Source: Taudactylus pleione (lineage: Eukaryota; Chordata; Amphibia; Anura; Myobatrachidae). From it: a DNA stretch of 64,000 nucleotides. Every line of letters begins with the position of its first letter. Position 1 is the stretch's first letter. Of the stretch, positions 22,151 through 35,700 are shown piece by piece. The DNA lies in contig JAUIMM010000170.1 in the NCBI GenBank assembly GCA_031769625.1, forward strand, positions 439,001 to 503,000, read 5' to 3'. The position numbers and the translations under genes are program-made. Under the pieces are notes generated by a model. It searched no databases, was not told the origin of the DNA, and saw only the letters and a program-made list of their open reading frames with translations.

Positions 22151-23483
22151 GAGTCTCACCATGAGAGAACAGTAGTATATGCGCCAGATTCTCACCAGGA
22201 GAGAACAGTAGTATATGCGCCAGATTCTCACCAGGAGAGAACAGTAGTATATGCGCCAGAGTCTCACCATGAGAGAACAGTAGTATATGCGCCAGATTCT
22301 CACCAGGAGAGAACAGTAGTATATGCGCCAGATTCTCACCAGGAGAGAACAGTAGTATATGTGCCTGATTCTCACCAGGAGGGAACAGTAGTATATGCGC
22401 CAGATTCTCACCAGGAGAGAACAGTAGTATATGCGCCAGATTCTCACCAGGAGAGAACAGTAGTATATTCACCAGATTCTCACCAGGAGAGAACAGTAGT
22501 ATATGCACCAGATTCTCACCAGGAGAGAACAGTAGTATATGCACCAGATTCTCACCAGGAGAGAACAGTAGTATATGCGCCAGATTCTCACCAGGAGAGA
22601 ACAGTAGTATATTCACCAGATTCTCACCAGGAGAGAACAGTAGTATATGCGCCAGATTCTCACCAGGAGAGAACAGTAGTATATGCGCCAGATTCTCACC
22701 AGGAGAGAACAGTAGTATATGCGCCAGATTCTCACCAGGAGAGAACAGTAGTATATGCGCCAGAGTCTCACCATGAGAGAACAGTAGTATATGCGCCAGA
22801 TTCTCACCAGGAGAGAACAGTAGTATATGCGCCAGATTCTCACCAGGAGAGAACAGTAGTATATGCGCCAGAGTCTCACCATGAGAGAACAGTAGTATAT
22901 GCGCCAGATTCTCACCAGGAGAGAACAGTAGTATATGCGCCAGATTCTCACCAGGAGAGAACAGTAGTATATGTGCCAGAGTCTCACCAGGAGAGAACAG
23001 TAGTATATGTGCCAGATTCTCACCAGGAGGGAACAGTAGTATATGCGCCAGATTCTCACCAGGAGGGAACAGTAGTATATGCGCCAGATTCTCACCAGGA
23101 GAGAACAGTAGTATATGCGCCAGATTCTCACCAGGAGAGAACAGTAGTATATGCGCCAGATTCTCACCAGGAGAGAACAGTAGTATATGCACCAGATTCT
23201 CACCAGGAGAGAACAGTAGTATATGCACCAGATTCTCACCAGGAGAGAACAGTAGTATATGCGCCAGATTCTCACCAGGAGAGAACAGTAGTATATGCGC
23301 CAGATTCTCACCAGGAGAGAACAGTAGTATATGCGCCAGATTCTCACCAGGAGAGAACAGTAGTATATGCGCCAGAGTCTCACCATGAGAGAACAGTAGT
23401 ATATGCGCCAGATTCTCACCAGGAGAGAACAGTAGTATATGCGCCAGATTCTGACCAGGAGAGAACAGTAGTATATGCGCCAG
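22151..23483. repeat. 612-bp higher-order repeat in the left domain of the 36-bp array
   Basis: The variant GAGTCTCACCATGAG occurs at 22151 and 22259, 22763 and 22871, 23375 and 23483. Within pairs the spacing is 108 bp (3 units); between pairs it is 612 bp (17 units), so a 17-unit block was copied twice. Confidence 0.9.
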
Positions 23484-26030
23484 AGTCTCACCATGAGAGA
23501 ACAGTAGTATATGCGCCAGATTCTCACCAGGAGAGAACAGTAGTATATGCGCCAGATTCTCACCAGGAGAGAACAGTAGTATATGTGCCAGAGTCTCACC
23601 AGGAGAGAACAGTAGTATATGTGCCAGATTCTCACCAGGAGGAACAGTAGTATATGCGCCAGATTCTCACCAGGAGGGAACAGTAGTATATGCGCCAGAT
23701 TCTCACCAGAAGAGAACAGTAGTATATGCGCCAGATTCTCACCAGGAGAGAACAGTAGTATATGCGCCAGATTCTCACCAGGAGAGAACAGTAGTATATT
23801 CACCAGATTCTCACCAGGAGAGAACAGTAGTATATGCGCCAGATTCTCACCAGGAGAGAACAGTAGTATATGCGCCAGATTCTCACCAGGAGAGAACAGT
23901 AGTATATGCGCCAGATTCTCACCAGGAGAGAACAGTAGTATATGCGCCAGATTCTCACCAGGAGAGAACAGTAGTATATGCGCCAGATTCTCACCAGGAG
24001 AGAACAGTAGTATATGCACCAGATTCTCACCAGGAGAGAACAGTAGTATATGCGCCAGATTCTCACCAGGAGAGAACAGTAGTATATGCGCCAGATTCTC
24101 ACCAGGAGAGAACAGTAGTATATGCACCAGAGTCTCACCATGAGAGAACAGTAGTATATGTGCCATATTCTCACCAGGAGAGAACAGTAGTATATGCGCC
24201 AGAGTCTCACCAGGAGAGAACAGTAGTATATGCGCCAGATTCTCACCAGGAGGGAACAGTAGTATATGCGCCAGATTCTCACCAGGAGAGAACAGTAGTA
24301 TATGCGCCAGATTCTCACCAGGAGAGAACAGTAGTATATGCGCCAGATTCTCACCAGGAGAGAACAGTAGTATATGCGCCAGATTCTCACCAGGAGAGAA
24401 CAGTAGTATATGCACCAGATTCTCACCAGGAGAGAACAGTAGTATATCCGCCAGATTCTCACCAGGAGAGAACAGTAGTATATGCGCCAGATTCTCACCA
24501 GGAGAGAACAGTAGTATATGTGCCAGAGTCTCACCAGGAGAGAACAGTAGTATATGCGCCAGATTCTCACCAGGAGGGAACAGTAGTATATGCGCCAGAT
24601 TCTCACCAGGAGAGAACAGTAGTATATGCGCCAGATTCTCACCAGGAGAGAACAGTAGTATATGCGCCAGATTCTCACCAGGAGAGAACAGTAGTATATG
24701 TACCAGACTCTCACCAGGAGAGAACAGTAGTATATGCACCAGATTCTCATCAGGAGAGAACAGTAGTATATGCACCAGATTCTCACCAGGAGAGAACAGT
24801 AGTATATGCGCCAGATTCTCACCAGGAGAGAACAGTAGTATATGCGCCAGATTCTCAGCAGGAGAGAACAGTAGTATATGCGCCAGATTCTCACCAGGAG
24901 AGAACAGTAGTATATGCGCCAGATTCTCACCAGGAGAGAACAGTAGTATATGCGCCAGATTCTCACCAGGAGAGAACAGTAGTATATGCACCAGATTCTC
25001 ACCAGGAGAGAACAGTAGTATATGCGCCAGATTCTCACCAGGAGAGAACAGTAGTATATGCGCCAGATTTTCACCAGGAGAGAACAGTAGTATATGCACC
25101 AGAGTCTCACCATGAGAGAACAGTAGTATATGTGCCATATTCTCACCAGGAGAGAACAGTAGTATATGCGCCAGAGTCTCACCAGGAGAGAACAGTAGTA
25201 TATGCGCCAGATTCTCACCAGGAGGGAACAGTAGTATATGCGCCAGATTCTCACCAGGAGAGAACAGTAGTATATGCACCAGATTCTCACCAGGAGAGAA
25301 CAGTAGTATATGTGCCTGGGTTACACCAGGAGAGAACAGTAGTATATGCGCCAGATTCTCACCAGGAGAGAACAGTAGTATATGCGCCAGATTCTCACCA
25401 GAAGAGAACAGTAGTATATGCGCCAGATTCTCACCAGGAGAGAACAGTAGTATATGCGCCAGATTCTCACCAGGAGAGAGCAGTAGTATATGTGCCTGGG
25501 TTACACCAGGAGAGAACAGTAGTATATGTGCCTGGGATACACCAGGAGAGAACAGTAGTATATGCGCCAGATTCTCACCAGGAGAGAACAGTAGTATATG
25601 TGCCTGGGTTACACCAGGAGAGAACAGTAGTATATGCGCCAGATTCTCACCAGGAGAGAACAGTAGTATATGCGCCAGATTCTCACCAGGAGAGAACAGT
25701 AGTATATGCGCCAGATTCTCACCAGGAGAGAACAGTAGTATATGCGCCAGATTCTCACCAGGAGAGAACAGTAGTATATGCACCAGATTCTCACCAGGAG
25801 AGAACAGTAGTATATGCGCCAGATTCTCACCAGGAGAGAACAGTAGTATATGCGCCAGATTTTCACCAGGAGAGAACAGTAGTATATGCACCAGAGTCTC
25901 ACCATGAGAGAACAGTAGTATATGTGCCATATTCTCACCAGGAGAGAACAGTAGTATATGTGCCAGAGTCTCACCAGGAGGGAACAGTAGTATATGCGCC
26001 AGATTCTCACCAGGAGAGAACAGCAGTATA

Positions 26031-29000
26031 TGCACCAGATTCTCACCAGGAGGGAACAGTAGTATATGTGCCAGATTCTCACCAGGAGAGAACAGTAGTA
26101 TATGCACCAGATTCTCACCAGGAGAGAACAGTAGTATATGCGCCAGATTCTCACCAGGAGGGAACAGTAGTATATGTGCCAGAGTTTCACCAGGAGAGAA
26201 CAGTAGTATATGTGCCTGGGTTACACCAGGAGAGAACAGTAGTATATGTGCCTGGGTTACACCAGGAGAGAACAGTAGTATATGTGCCTGGGTTACACCA
26301 GGAGAGAACAGTAGTATATGTGCCTGGGTTACACCAGGAGAGAACAGTAGTGTATGTGCCTGGGTTACACCAGGAGAGAGCAGTAGTATATGTGCCTGGG
26401 TCACACCAGGAGAGAACAGTAGTGTATGTGCCTGGGTCACACCACGAGAGAACAGTAGTGTATGTGCCTGGGTTACACCAGGAGAGAACAGTAGTATATG
26501 TGCCTGGGTTACGCCAGGAGAGAACAGTAGTATATGTGCCTGGGTTACGCCAGGAGAGAACAGTAGTATATGTGCCTGGGTTACACCAGGAGAGAACAGT
26601 AGTGTATGTGCCTGGGTTACACCAGGAGAGAGCAGTAGTATATGTGCCTGGGTCACACCAGGAGAGAACAGTAGTGTATGTGCCTGGGTCACACCAGGAG
26701 AGAACAGTAGTATATGCGCCTGGGTTACACCAGGAGAGAACAGTAGTATATGTGCCTGGGTTACACCAGGAGAGAACAGTAGTATATGTGCCTGGGTTAC
26801 ACCAGGAGAGAACAGTAGTATATGTGCCTGGGTTACGCCAGGAGAGAACAGTAGTATATGTGCCTGGGTTACACCAGGAGAGAACAGTAGTGTATGTGCC
26901 TGGGTTACACCAGGAGAGAGCAGTAGTATATGTGCCTGGGTCACACCAGGAGAGAACAGTAGTGTATGTGCCTGGGTCACACCAGGAGAGAACAGTAGTG
27001 TATGCGCCTGGGTTACACCAGGAGAGAACAGTAGTATATGTGCCTGGGTTACACCAGGAGAGAACAGTAGTATATGTGCCTGAGTTACACCAGGAGAGAA
27101 CAGTAGTGTATGTGCCTGGGTTACACCAGGAGAGAACAGTAGTATATGTGCCTGGGTTACGCCAGGAGAGAACAGTAGTATATGTGCCTGGGTTACACCA
27201 GGAGAGAACAGTAGTATATGTGCCTGAGTTACACCAGGAGAGAGCAGTAGTATATGTGCCTGGGTCACACCAGGAGAGAACAGTAGTGTATGTGCCTGGG
27301 TCACACCAGGAGAGAACAGTAGTATATGCACCAGATTCTCACCAGGAGGGAACAGTAGTATATGTGCCAGATTCTCACCAGGAGAGAACAGTAGTATATG
27401 CACCAGATTCTCACCAGGAGAGAACAGTAGTATATGCGCCAGATTCTCACCAGGAGGGAACAGTAGTATATGTGCCAGAGTCTCACCAGGAGAGAACAGT
27501 AGTATATGTGCCTGGGTTACACCAGGAGAGAACAGTAGTATATGTGCTTGGGTTACACCAGGAGAGAACAGTAGTATATGTGCCTGGGTTACACCAGGAG
27601 AGAACAGTAGTATATGTGCCTGGGTTACGCCAGGAGAGAACAGTAGTATATGTGCCTGGGTTACGCCAGGAGAGAACAGTAGTGTATGTGCCTGGGTTAC
27701 ACCAGGAGAGAGCAGTAGTATATGTGCCTGGGTCACACCAGGAGAGAACAGTAGTATATGTGCCTGGGTTACACCAGGAGAGAACAGTAGTATATGTGCC
27801 TGGGTTACACCAGGAGAGAACAGTAGTATATGTGCCTGGGTTACGCCAGGAGAGAACAGTAGTATATGTGCCTGGGTTACACCAGGAGAGAGCAGTAGTA
27901 TATGTGCCTGGGTCACACCAGGAGAGAACAGTAGTGTATGTGCCTGGGTCACACCAGGAGAGAACAGTAGTATATGCACCAGATTCTCACCAGGAGGGAA
28001 CAGTAGTATATGTGCCAGATTCTCACCAGGAGAGAACAGTAGTATATGCACCAGATTCTCACCAGGAGAGAACAGTAGTATATGCGCCAGATTCTCACCA
28101 GGAGGGAACAGTAGTATATGTGCCAGAGTCTCACCAGGAGAGAACAGTAGTATATGTGCCTGGGTTACACCAGGAGAGAACAGTAGTATATGTGCCTGGG
28201 TTACACCAGGAGAGAACAGTAGTATATGTGCCTGGGTTACACCAGGAGAGAACAGTAGTATATGTGCCTGGGTTACACCAGGAGAGAACAGTAGTATATG
28301 CGCTTGGGTTACGCCAGGAGAGAACAGTAGTATATGTGCCTGGGTTACACCAGGAGAGAACAGTAGTGTATGTGCCTGGGTTACACCAGGAGAGAGCAGT
28401 AGTATATGTGCCTGGGTCACACCAGGAGAGAACAGTAGTGTATGTGCCTGGGTCACACCAGGAGAGAACAGTAGTATATGTGCCTGGGTTACACCAGGAG
28501 AGAACAGTAGTATATGTGCCTGGGTTACACCAGGAGAGAACAGTAGTATATGTGCCTGGGTTACACCAGGAGAGAACAGTAGTATATGTGCCTGGGTTAC
28601 ACCAGGAGAGAACAGTAGTATATGTGCCTGGGTTACACCAGGAGAGAACAGTAGTGTATGTGCCTGGGTTACGCCAGGAGAGAACAGTAGTATATGTGCC
28701 TGGGTTACGCCAGGAGAGAACAGTAGTATATGTGCCTGGGTTACACCAGGAGAGAACAGTAGTATATGCGCTTGGGTTACGCCAGGAGAGAACAGTAGTA
28801 TATGTGCCTGGGTTACACCAGGAGAGAACAGTAGTGTATGTGCCTGGGTTACACCAGGAGAGAACAGTAGTATATGTGCCTGGGTTACACCAGGAGAGAA
28901 CAGTAGTATATGTGCCTGGGTTACACCAGGAGAGAACAGTAGTATATGGGCCTGGGTTACACCAGGAGAGAACAGTAGTATATGTGCCTGGGTTACACCA

Positions 29001-32000
29001 GGAGAGAACAGTAGTATATGTGCCTGGGTTACGCCAGGAGAGAACAGTAGTATATGTGCCTGGGTTACACCAGGAGAGAACAGTAGTGTATGTGCCTGGG
29101 TTACGCCAGGAGAGAACAGTAGTATATGTGCCTGGGTTACGCCAGGAGAGAACAGTAGTATATGTGCCTGGGTTACACCAGGAGAGAACAGTAGTATATG
29201 TGCCTGGGATACACCAGGAGAGAACAGTAGTATATGTGCCTGGGTTACACCAGGAGAGAACAGTAGTATATGTGCCTGGGTTACACCAGGAGAGAACAGT
29301 AGTGTATGTGCCTGGGTTACACCAGGAGAGAACAGTAGTATATGTGCCTGGGTTACACCAGGAGAGAACAGTAGTATATGTGCCTGGGTTACGCCAGGAG
29401 AGAACAGTAGTATATGTGCCTGGGTTACACCAGGAGAGAACAGTAGTGTATGTGCCTGGGTTACACCAGGAGAGAGCAGTAGTATATGTGCCTGGGTTAT
29501 ACCAGGAGAGAACAGTAGTATATGTGCCTGGGTTACACCAGGAGAGAACAGTAGTATATGTGCCTGGGTTACACCAGGAGAGAGCAGTAGTATATGTGCC
29601 TGGGTTACACCAGGAGAGAATAGTAGTGTATGTGTCTGGGTTACACCAGGAGAGAACAGTAGTATATGTGCCTGGGTTACACCAGGAGAGAACAGTAGTA
29701 TATGTGCCTGGGTTACACCAGGAGAGAACAGTAGTATATGTGCCTGGGTTACACCAGGAGAGAACAGTAGTGTATGTGCCTGGGTTACACCAGGAGAGAA
29801 CAGTAGTATATGTGCCTGGGTTACACCAGGAGAGAACAGTAGTATATGTGCCTGGGTTACGCCAGGAGAGAACAGTAGTATATGTGCCTGGGTTACGCCA
29901 GGAGAGAACAGTAGTGTATGTGCCTGGGTTACACCAGGAGAGAGCAGTAGTATATGTGCCTGGGTTACACCAGGAGAGAACAGTAGTATATGTGCCTGGG
30001 TTACACCAGGAGAGAGCAGTAGTATATGTGCCTGGGTTACACCAGGAGAGAACAGTAGTGTATGTGCCTGGGTTACACCAGGAGAGAACAGTAGTGTATG
30101 TGCCTGGGTTACACCAGGAGAGAACAGTAGTGTATGTGCCTGGGTTACACCAGGAGAGAACAGTAGTATATGTGCCTGGGTTACACCAGGAGAGAACAGT
30201 AGTATATGTGCCTGGGTTACACCAGGAGAGAACAGTAGTATATGGGCCTGGGTTACACCAGGAGAGAACAGTAGTATATGTGCCTGGGTTACACCAGGAG
30301 AGAACAGTAGTATATGTGCCTGGGTTACGCCAGGAGAGAACAGTAGTATATGTGCCTGGGTTACACCAGGAGAGAACAGTAATGTATGTGCCTGGGTTAC
30401 GCCAGGAGAGAACAGTAGTATATGTGCCTGGGTTACGCCAGGAGAGAACAGTAGTATATGTGCCTGGGTTACGCCAGGAGAGAACAGTAGTATATGTGCC
30501 TGGGATACACCAGGAGAGAACAGTAGTATATGTGCCTGGGTTACACCAGGAGAGAACAGTAGTATATGTGCCTGGGTTACACCAGGAGAGAACAGTAGTG
30601 TATGTGCCTGGGTTACACCAGGAGAGAACAGTAGTATATGTGCCTGGGTTACACCAGGAGAGAACAGTAGTATATGTGCCTGGGTTACGCCAGGAGAGAA
30701 CAGTAGTATATGTGCCTGGGTTACGCCAGGAGAGAACAGTAGTGTATGTGCCTGGGTTACACCAGGAGAAAGCAGTAGTATATGTGCCTGGGTTACACCA
30801 GGAGAGAACAGTAGTATATGTGCCTGGGTTACACCAGGAGAGAACAGTAGTATATGTGCCTGGGTTACACCAGGAGAGAGCAGTAGTATATGTGCCTGGG
30901 TTACACCAGGAGAGAACAGTAGTGTATGTGTCTGGGTTACACCAGGAGAGAACAGTAGTATATGTGCCTGGGTTACACCAGGAGAGAACAGTAGTATATG
31001 TGCCTGGGTTACGCCAGGAGAGAACAGTAGTATATGTGCCTGGGTTACACCAGGAGAGAACAGTAGTGTATGTGCCTGGGTTACACCAGGAGAGAACAGT
31101 AGTGTATGTGCCTGGGTTACGCCAGGAGAGAACAGTAGTATATGTGCCTGGGTTACGCCAGGAGAGAACAGTAGTATATGTGCCTGGGTTACACCAGGAG
31201 AGAACAGTAGTGTATGTGCCTGGGTTACACCAGGAGAGAGCAGTAGTATATGTGCCTGGGTTACACCAGGAGAGAACAGTAGTATATGTGCCTGGGTTAC
31301 ACCAGGAGAGAGCAGTAGTATATGTGCTCCAGGAGAGAACAGTAGTATATGTGCCTGGGTTACACCAGGAGAGAACAGTAGTGTATGTGCCTGGGTTACA
31401 CCAGGAGAGAACAGTAGTATATGTGCCTGGGTTACACCAGGAGAGAACAGTAGTATATGTGCCTGGGTTACACCAGGAGAGAACAGTAGTATATGTGCCT
31501 GGGTTACACCAGGAGAGAACAGTAGTATATGTGCCTGGGTTACACCAGGAGAGAACAGTAGTATATGTGCCTGGGTTACGCCAGGAGAGAACAGTAGTAT
31601 ATGTGCCTGGGTTACACCAGGAGAGAACAGTAGTGTATGTGCCTGGGTTACGCCAGGAGAGAACAGTAGTATATGTGCCTGGGTTACGCCAGGAGAGAAC
31701 AGTAGTATATGTGCCTGGGTTACACCAGGAGAGAACAGTAGTATATGTGCCTGGGATACACCAGGAGAGAACAGTAGTATATGTGCCTGGGTTACACCAG
31801 GAGAGAACAGTAGTATATGTGCCTGGGTTACACCAGGAGAGAACAGTAGTGTATGTGCCTGGGTTACACCAGGAGAGAACAGTAGTATATGTGCCTGGGT
31901 TACACCAGGAGAGAACAGTAGTATATGTGCCTGGGTTACGCCAGGAGAGAACAGTAGTATATGTGCCTGGGTTACACCAGGAGAGAACAGTAGTGTATGT

Positions 32001-32293
32001 GCCTGGGTTACACCAGGAGAGAGCAGTAGTATATGTGCCTGGGTTACACCAGGAGAGAACAGTAGTATATGTGCCTGGGTTACACCAGGAGAGAACAGTA
32101 GTATATGTGCCTGGGTTACGCCAGGAGAGAACAGTAGTATATGTGCCTGGGTTACACCAGGAGAGAACAGTAGTGTATGTGCCTGGGTTACGCCAGGAGA
32201 GAACAGTAGTATATGTGCCTGGGTTACGCCAGGAGAGAACAGTAGTATATGTGCCTGGGTTACACCAGGAGAGAACAGTAGTATATGTGCCTG
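26031..32293. repeat. 1296-bp and 648-bp higher-order repeats in the right domain of the 36-bp array
   Basis: Rare variants recur at fixed spacing. TGCACCAGATTCTCACCAGG with a GAGGG ending starts at 26031, 27327 and 27975 (1296 and 648 apart). The ATGGGCC variant lies at 28948 and 30244, the TGTGTCTGGG variant at 29631 and 30927, and the GGGATACACC variant at 29206 and 30502, each pair exactly 1296 bp (36 units) apart. Later GGGATAC copies at 31753 and 32293 are 35 and 15 units on. Confidence 0.92.
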
Positions 32294-32683
32294 GGATACA
32301 CCAGGAGAGAACAGTAGTATATGTGCCTGGGTTACACCAGGAGAGAACAGTAGTATATGTGCCTGGGTTACACCAGGAGAGAACAGTAGTATATGTGCCT
32401 GGGTTACACCAGGAGAGAACAGTAGTATATGTGCCTGGGTTACACCAGGAGAGAACAGTAGTGTATGTGCCTGGGTTACACCAGGAGAGAACAGTAGTAT
32501 ATGTGCCTGGGTTACACCAGGAGAGAGCAGTAGTATATGTGCCTGGGTTACACCAGGAGAGAACAGTAGTGTATGTGCCTGGGTTACACCAGGAGAGAAC
32601 AGTAGTATATGTGCCTGGGTTACACCAGGAGAGAACAGTAGTATATGTGCCTGGGTTACACCAGACCAGGAAAAAAACATTTT

Positions 32684-32684
<1 letters not shown>

Positions 32685-32724
<40 letters not shown>

Positions 32725-32770
32725 ATATATATACATACATGCACCAGTTTTGCTCCAGGAGATGTGACGA
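32685..32770. repeat. (TA)n microsatellite and an isolated, diverged 36-bp-like unit
   Basis: (TA)n runs from 32685 to 32720. Beyond it, 32735-32769 reads ACATGCACCAGTTTTGCTCC then AGGAGATGTGAC, which aligns with the array unit at CACCAG, CCAGGAGA and the spacing between them. It may be an old unit left outside the array. Confidence 0.6.
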
Positions 32771-35700
32771 TGTTCATATTAAATGCTAAAGTTACAATTT
32801 ATACACAATATAGTACTTTACTGGTGGCATTTACATAAAAACTGTAATTGTCTGTACAGGGATATTGATAAATATTAAGGCTGCACTTACCATATAAAAT
32901 ACTTTAATTACAGATACAAATACACAATAGAAGTATTAATTAAGCTCAATTAATTACAAACATTAAATATCAAACATTAAATACAGCAGTAATCTGCTTT
33001 CCTGACAACAACCGATTACGAATATCAGGAAGAAATGGAAGACAGATTTCAGCAGCCACATTTATACCAGTAATAGTATCAGTGGGCGGAATCAAGAAGC
33101 ACTCAGCCAATCAGAAGCAGCTGACCATCATCATCATCATCAGCTTGTATGTTGCTCCAGTGGTCACCTCCTGACAGGTGCATGCGTGTCTTTGTTCTGA
33201 TCTGCACATGATGCTCTTACCCTACATTGGCCAACACTCATCCTCCCCCGCCCGCCCACCCCCATCCTCTGTTCTACCTCTCTGCGCATAAGGGGCATGA
33301 TTTAGAACCACAAGCGAACCGCCACAGGGCGCTTGCCAGTGTCGATGGTGGGAGAGATGCTGCACCGATGATGACTTCTAAAGATTACGTACGGATGGAG
33401 GTGTCAGAATTTTTTGTCTGCAGTACATAAGGCACAATTTGCTCCCCAAAAAAAGAAAATCTGCTTATTTACATATTCTAGTAAATTTACTGACACAGGC
33501 TGACAAAGGTCAGTCACACACAGCAACCAATCAATCCTTAGCTTTTACCTTTCTACTAGAATTGTCCGACTGGCTGGTTGCCATGGGTTACAGAGCGGTA
33601 TCATCTATTCTACAAAATGAGCTCTATTACAGCAATAACCCAATTTCCCACAATGCACCACAGACTGTTGAAGACCTTTAAAATACTGGAATAGGAGAAT
33701 AATATTTTTCTTGCTTAATGTAAATAATATATGTATTGCACACACAGTTCATTCTCAATCTGCAATACCAATAATGACATTAATACTTCCTGCAGCTGCA
33801 AAGCCAGTGGTAAATATATCTCAGTGTATAGCCCACATATCCATTTACCCTTTACTATGGATCATTTGCAAGACACAGCAGTATGCAACCAGCAAAGGAA
33901 GTCTGCAGGATTTATCCGACATCTTAGAAAATAAATATAAATTTCCCACTAACAACTTTACACTGTATGATACTGCAAAACACAGGCCTGCATACTTAAT
34001 GTACAAAATGTATGGAAATTTACAAAACAAAAGTAAAATAATAATAAAAAATAAATATTTAGATTTAGTGTCAAAATAAAATCTGTATGTAAAAAAAAAA
34101 AAAAAAAAGTTCTGCAAAATATGTTCCATTATCTTAACGAAACTCCAGATGTATACAGTCTTCATACAGGAGTACAAGGAAAACTTAAAATGAATATGAT
34201 ACAAAACATACTTTGCAGCAAGTAACCAAATTATAAACAGGGTTATACAGAATGCTTTTACCCATAACATGTATGTGCTGAGAACATATTATAAGATCCA
34301 GGAGACTTCCCAGAATTTTCAGTATAAGCAGCATTTAATAATATCTTCTTTTCTTTTTCGAAACATCAATAATTTAAAAACAACACGGAATGTACTTAAA
34401 CGGTTACACCATTACGTAGGAGCTGCACTGAACTAGGATACTAAGTATATACAATCTAGTGAAAAAAGCCTATACAAACAACCAGATCGACGTTAAAAAA
34501 ACTAAAATAATAATAATAATTCATAAACACATATAAATATAGAAAAAAATGATAAATAAAAAGTAAAATAAAAAACAACTTATTAAAATATCCAACACAG
34601 TAAATAAAAATTCTAATATAGTAAAAAATAATAAAAAAAATAAATAAATAAAAAAATATCCATCACCTACAAGACATTCTGCAAAAGACGAGGCAGTCAC
34701 AGTGGCACAAGCAGAAGCAATGAAAGACCCACTCCCTGCTGACCATACTATAGAAGGCCTGCGAACAATTCTCAATGGAGACTATTCATTCCCACGACTT
34801 ACCTGCTCTCCCAGAGAGTGCAAAGTTACAAAGCATGTAACCAGACCCTTCAATACAGCACAGGAGGGCAACTCTTTGTCTAAATATTTCATCACAAATT
34901 CTTCTTCTGCCAACCAACCCCAGACTGGTACTCAGCAAAATGACAGCACAGCCACACTGTGCTATCCATGCCACACTAACACCTGTTTTCTAAAAATATT
35001 AATAAAAAAAAATGAAGTATGGGAAAAAAAAAAAAAAAAAAGAAGGAAAACAACTTTGATAAAACCTCAAGCAATTAGCATCGGGGGCATCAACCTCGCA
35101 ACAGACCATATGGTGACGGCACTTGAAATACAGGTTTTATTTAGATTAAATATTAATTGCCTAAATTTTCCATCTGTCTTTTCTTCATTCGTAATCACGA
35201 AAGCGCTTTGCCTCTTATCTTTTGGGGTGGTTTATTATTCTGACAGTGCCTCTTCCAGCCGCTCGCTCACTTTTTAAGTTTCATTGTCACGCCATTATTA
35301 TTTGATGAGTTGCTTTGTTTCTCCACCGTCTGTTTTACATCACTTTCTCTGAAATGTGCGCTCCTCAAAAGGAGGCAACGGATCGCTTTGTCTATTAACA
35401 TTCTTACATTATCGACTACTGCGGCAATGAAAAAATTCTGTGCAAAACGTAGAACTGTTTTGCAAAAAGTCAAGTGCAGAACCACTGGGCTTGCCGAAAT
35501 TGTCATTCTGTGCATTTGCACTCAGTTATCAAGCCACCCCCCTATGTATGTCGTCACTTGTTATGGCAGCGCCCTACAACAATGTAGCAGGTTGGAGATT
35601 TTCTCCACAGGTGAGGAAGGGGTTGAATTCCCACATGAAGCGCGTGACCACGTAACCCCATCCTCGCACTGCGCCCTTCATGAGGCCTCCAGTGTAAATT

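Larger units (their letters stand above)
20881..32664. repeat. 36-bp satellite-like array, about 327 units (11.8 kb)
   Basis: The left domain (about 20.9-26.2 kb) has units like GCGCCAGATTCTCACCAGGA followed by GAGAACAGTAGTATAT. The right domain (about 26.2-32.66 kb) has units in which the variable part reads GTGCCTGGGTTACACC. The half CCAGGAGAGAACAGTAGTAT is constant. Between 25.3 and 28.1 kb the types are interspersed in blocks. Irregular units: two of 35 bp (near 21440 and 23638) and one of 27 bp (31321-31347). Because 36 is divisible by 3 and few changes create stops, four of six frames stay open for kilobases. There is no initiation context, codon pattern or family similarity to suggest coding. 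The array sits in the EVL intron, 4.2 kb from the linker exon. Confidence 0.97.

Noticed and set aside
20881..32664. CRISPR array (repeat length of 36 bp fits)
   Set aside because: Units are contiguous without spacers, the setting is eukaryotic, and no cas genes are present. It is a satellite-type tandem array.
22613..32740. A 3375-codon minus-strand gene and a 2892-codon plus-strand gene
   Set aside because: Both are produced by the stop-free 36-bp period, overlap each other on opposite strands, and run through the array edges into (TA)n. No family similarity or start context.
34702..35277. Plus-strand 191-codon frame as a host gene
   Set aside because: No recognisable domain, poly-Lys from an A-run, and no supporting splice or promoter signals.
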